Assembly: GCA_964579325.1 (NCBI GenBank)
Contig: CAZOHN010000067.1
Coordinates: forward strand, 1-15,942
Direction of reading: 5' to 3'
Length of the DNA stretch: 15,942 nt
Source of the DNA: CAZOHN01 sp964579325
GTDB taxonomy: Bacteria > Pseudomonadota > Alphaproteobacteria > Rhodobacterales > Rhodobacteraceae
Positions within the stretch are counted from its first letter, which is position 1. The number at the start of each line of letters is the position of its first letter. This document shows, piece by piece, positions 13,922-15,942 of this stretch. The translations under genes were made by a program, and so were the position numbers. The notes beneath the pieces were generated by a model. It ran no database searches. It saw nothing but the letters and a program-made list of their open reading frames with translations, and was not told where the DNA came from.

Positions 13922-15853
13922 ATGTCTGCGACTCAAGTACAGCCACGACTGCGAATAGACCTGCTCGGCCCGCCCGAGATCCGCTCGGGCGAGCGTCTGG
14001 TCGTGTTGAAGGGCCGCAAGGACATGGCGCTGCTGGCCGTCGTCGCGCTGGCGACGGGGCGGAAGATGTCACGCGGACGCCTTGCCGGGCTGCTCTGGCC
14101 CGAGAGCCCGGAGGCGCGCGCCCGGGACAGCCTCAAACATGCGCTGCTGCGGATCAGGCGGACGCTCGCGCCCGTGGCCGATGGGGCACTGCTGGTAGAC
14201 CGGAGTTGCGTCGCCCTTGCGCCCTGGGTTGACGTGGACGCCTGTGCCGTTTTGACGGCGGACACCGACGCGGCGGCGGAACGGGCGCTGATGTCGTGGC
14301 GCGGCGCGCTTCTCGATGGATTGAGGCTCGACGGGCCTGGACTGTCGGACTGGTTGCGGATCGAGCGGTCGCGGATCGAGAATGCGCTTGTCCGGCTGGC
14401 GGCGTCCGCGATGAAGCACGCGGAGCGGCGCGGACACGAAGAGGCCGCAACGGCCGCTGCGCATCAGCTCCTCGCCGTCGAACCATTCAGCGAGGAGGCG
14501 GTACGCCTGCTCATGCGGCGCCACGCAGCACGGGGCGAGCGGGGGCGCGCCCTGGATCTCTTCCAGTCTCTGCGGGACCGGCTCGCGGCCGAACTCGAAG
14601 CGCGCCCCGAAGACGCGACGGTGCAACTCTACCACATGCTGCAGTCGAAAGGCGCCGAAGCGGTACGGACGAACCCGAAGCCCGCCGCGGCGAGGTCGAG
14701 CAGGTCTCCCGCAGTCATGCCCTTCGCGAAGACCGACGACTCGGGTTCAGATCGCGTCGCCGCGGGGTCCGCGCCACGCGACGGCAGCCCGCCGCGAATG
14801 CACGCATCCCCGAACGAGATCGAAGTTGGCCGGCAGATCGGGGACGGGCGGTACGGCGGAGCCCCGTCCGATGCGCCGGAACCACGCGAGTCGGTACGAC
14901 TGCGGGGGCGCTGCGCGGAGCCGCCCGTGCACCATGACAATCGCGGCGGCACCAGCGACCTTGCCGCCTACCAGTGCTACATGCGGGCACGCTCCTATCA
15001 CGTCCGGGGGCATGACGGGCGCAGCCTGGACCTCGCGCGAGTCCTCTATCTGCGGGCCATCGACCATGATCCGGCGTTCGTCCGCGCGCTTGCTCAACTC
15101 GCGATCTGCGAATCCCACCTGTCGATGAGCGGTGCGGTCGACGAAAGCGTTCCGCCATCTCGACCGCTCGCCCGCTCGATGGCGGCACTTGATCTCGACC
15201 CGCTTCTCGCCGACGCGCATGCAGGACTCGGTCTCTCCTTCTACGCTGCGGGTCGCTATGCGGAGGCCGACGCTGCGCTGACCACCGCGATCTCGCTCAA
15301 TCCGATGCTCTTCGAGGCGTGCTTCTTCGAGGGCCGCAACCGCCGCCTGCAGGGTCGTCGGGAGGAGGCCGCGGCGCTGTTCGAGAGGGCGGCGGCCCTT
15401 CGGCTCAATGACTATCGCTCCGTCGGACTCCTGGCGGAGGAATTGCAGGCCCTGAAGCGGGGAGAGGATGCGGTGCGCGCCCTGGGACGGTGCCTGGAGC
15501 GGCTCGAGGCCGAGATCGAGGCGCATCCCGAGAACGCAGATGCGCTGGCCTTCGGCTCGGCGGTCCTCGCGGATCTGGGCCGAAGAGACGAGGCCGTGGA
15601 ATGGGCATCGTCGTCGCTGGTGCTTGGAAGAGGACAGCGCCTCGTCCATTACAATGTCGCGCGGACCTGGGTGATGATCGGACGGAGGACCGAGGCGCTC
15701 GGCGAGCTTGAAAGCGCGTTTTCGGCGCCGCCAGTGGTTCGCAGGCGCCTGGCCCTCTGGATGTTGCGCGACGAGGACCTTGCCCCGCTGTCCGGTGAAC
15801 GCCGCTTCCGGGCATTGCTCGAGGCCTCGCGGCAGGTGTCGCGTAGCCCTTAA
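13922..15853 (+). CDS. SARP/BTAD-type transcriptional regulator with TPR-like C-terminus
   Basis: A 643-aa putative activator. Residues ~8-100 are the OmpR-like winged-helix DNA-binding part (LRIDLLGPPEIR, then RGRLAGLLWPESPEARARDSLKHALLRIRRTL, a hallmark of this family). Residues ~105-242 are the BTAD helical domain, ending FQSLRDRLAAELEARPEDATVQLYHML. Residues 245-345 are a disordered, charged linker containing SPAVMPFAK and VRLRGR. Residues ~346-640 contain TPR-like pairs such as FVRALAQLAICESHL, DAHAGLGLSFYAAGRYAEADAALTTAISLNP and EEAAALFERAAAL. Proteins of this type sense a signal through the C-terminal part and activate nearby promoters. The start is ATG 13922; an in-frame GTG at 13904 would add six residues, and neither has a strong ribosome binding site. 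Its divergent position makes the esterase/giant operon the likely target. No membrane segment was seen. Confidence 0.83.
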   Translation: MSATQVQPRLRIDLLGPPEIRSGERLVVLKGRKDMALLAVVALATGRKMSRGRLAGLLWPESPEARARDSLKHALLRIRRTLAPVADGALLVDRSCVALAPWVDVDACAVLTADTDAAAERALMSWRGALLDGLRLDGPGLSDWLRIERSRIENALVRLAASAMKHAERRGHEEAATAAAHQLLAVEPFSEEAVRLLMRRHAARGERGRALDLFQSLRDRLAAELEARPEDATVQLYHMLQSKGAEAVRTNPKPAAARSSRSPAVMPFAKTDDSGSDRVAAGSAPRDGSPPRMHASPNEIEVGRQIGDGRYGGAPSDAPEPRESVRLRGRCAEPPVHHDNRGGTSDLAAYQCYMRARSYHVRGHDGRSLDLARVLYLRAIDHDPAFVRALAQLAICESHLSMSGAVDESVPPSRPLARSMAALDLDPLLADAHAGLGLSFYAAGRYAEADAALTTAISLNPMLFEACFFEGRNRRLQGRREEAAALFERAAALRLNDYRSVGLLAEELQALKRGEDAVRALGRCLERLEAEIEAHPENADALAFGSAVLADLGRRDEAVEWASSSLVLGRGQRLVHYNVARTWVMIGRRTEALGELESAFSAPPVVRRRLALWMLRDEDLAPLSGERRFRALLEASRQVSRSP

Positions 15854-15856
15854 ATG

Positions 15857-15876
15857 GGGTCATCCTCAATTTGTGT
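15857..15876. repeat. Putative terminal inverted repeat of an ISL3-type element
   Basis: GGGGTCATCCTCAATTTGTG starts 3 bp after the regulator stop codon and overlaps the end of the transposase frame, as expected for the terminus of a compact insertion sequence. The partner end lies outside the window, so the repeat cannot be confirmed here. Confidence 0.35.
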
Positions 15877-15942
15877 GGTGCAGAGGGAGCATTCGGGCCC
15901 TGAGCAAGTTCGGGCCGGCTCGCCCATACATCGCGCGCTTCA
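15866..15942 (-). CDS. C-terminal fragment of an ISL3-type transposase, runs off the window
   Basis: The minus-strand frame, read in from the right edge, encodes KRAMYGRAGPNLLRARMLPL, then HHTN, and stops with TGA at 15868-15866. A K-x-x-MYGRA-x-x-x-LLRAR tail is what I know from the very C-terminus of ISL3-family transposases. Only 25 residues are visible, so intactness of the element cannot be judged. The insertion sequence would lie to the right of the regulator and be oriented convergently with it. Confidence 0.6.
   Translation of the reverse strand, partial: KRAMYGRAGPNLLRARMLPLHHTN

Noticed and set aside
13480..13923. N-terminal extension of the esterase frame to 13923
   Set aside because: The extension lacks homology-like text. 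The start at 13479 gives a clean signal peptide and a good ribosome binding site.
15854..15942. Plus-strand frame from ATG 15854 to the window edge
   Set aside because: It has no ribosome binding site, and the opposite strand reads a recognisable transposase tail over the same bases.

Overview
The window is high-GC DNA with alphaproteobacterial-looking genes, most likely from the Rhodobacteraceae or a relative. This rests on codon character and on a DUF1612/HTH-type protein and an excisionase-like antitoxin/PIN pair that I know from plasmids and genomic islands of that group. No rRNA, tRNA, CRISPR array or housekeeping gene is visible. The left flank, the gene relics and a transposase end at the right edge point to an accessory region (plasmid, chromid or island). 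Taxonomy and replicon type are inferences.

Left part (1-3004): an AT-richer leader carries a near-perfect 24-bp palindrome over a likely promoter, directly before a DUF1612/HTH-like gene (297-1364) that appears leaderless. Next is an intact antitoxin-like gene (1515-1979), overlapping by ATGA a PIN toxin that is broken by a stop, frameshifts and a small deletion (1976-2335). A small secreted-protein ORF runs back over the toxin relic (2218-2553, minus), and an ArsR-type regulator relic follows (2591-2776). The stretch 1976-3004 is a mosaic of broken genes.

Main part (3005-15853): a minus-strand cluster read leftward contains a secreted PHB-depolymerase/feruloyl-esterase-like hydrolase (13479-12256), a 51-aa small ORF (12200-12045), a 1439-aa protein (12043-7724) and a 1569-aa protein (7714-3005). 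The last three are tightly spaced: 1 nt between the small ORF and the first giant, 9 nt between the giants. Neither giant matches a function I know. Facing away across a 442-bp region with several perfect inverted repeats is a SARP/BTAD-type regulator with C-terminal TPR-like repeats (13922-15853). The arrangement suggests one inducible system of regulator, secreted hydrolase, micropeptide and two very large partner proteins. It is the best candidate here for an undescribed system.

Right edge: the regulator stop codon lies 3 bp before what looks like the end of an ISL3-type insertion sequence, whose transposase C-terminus (minus strand) runs off the window.
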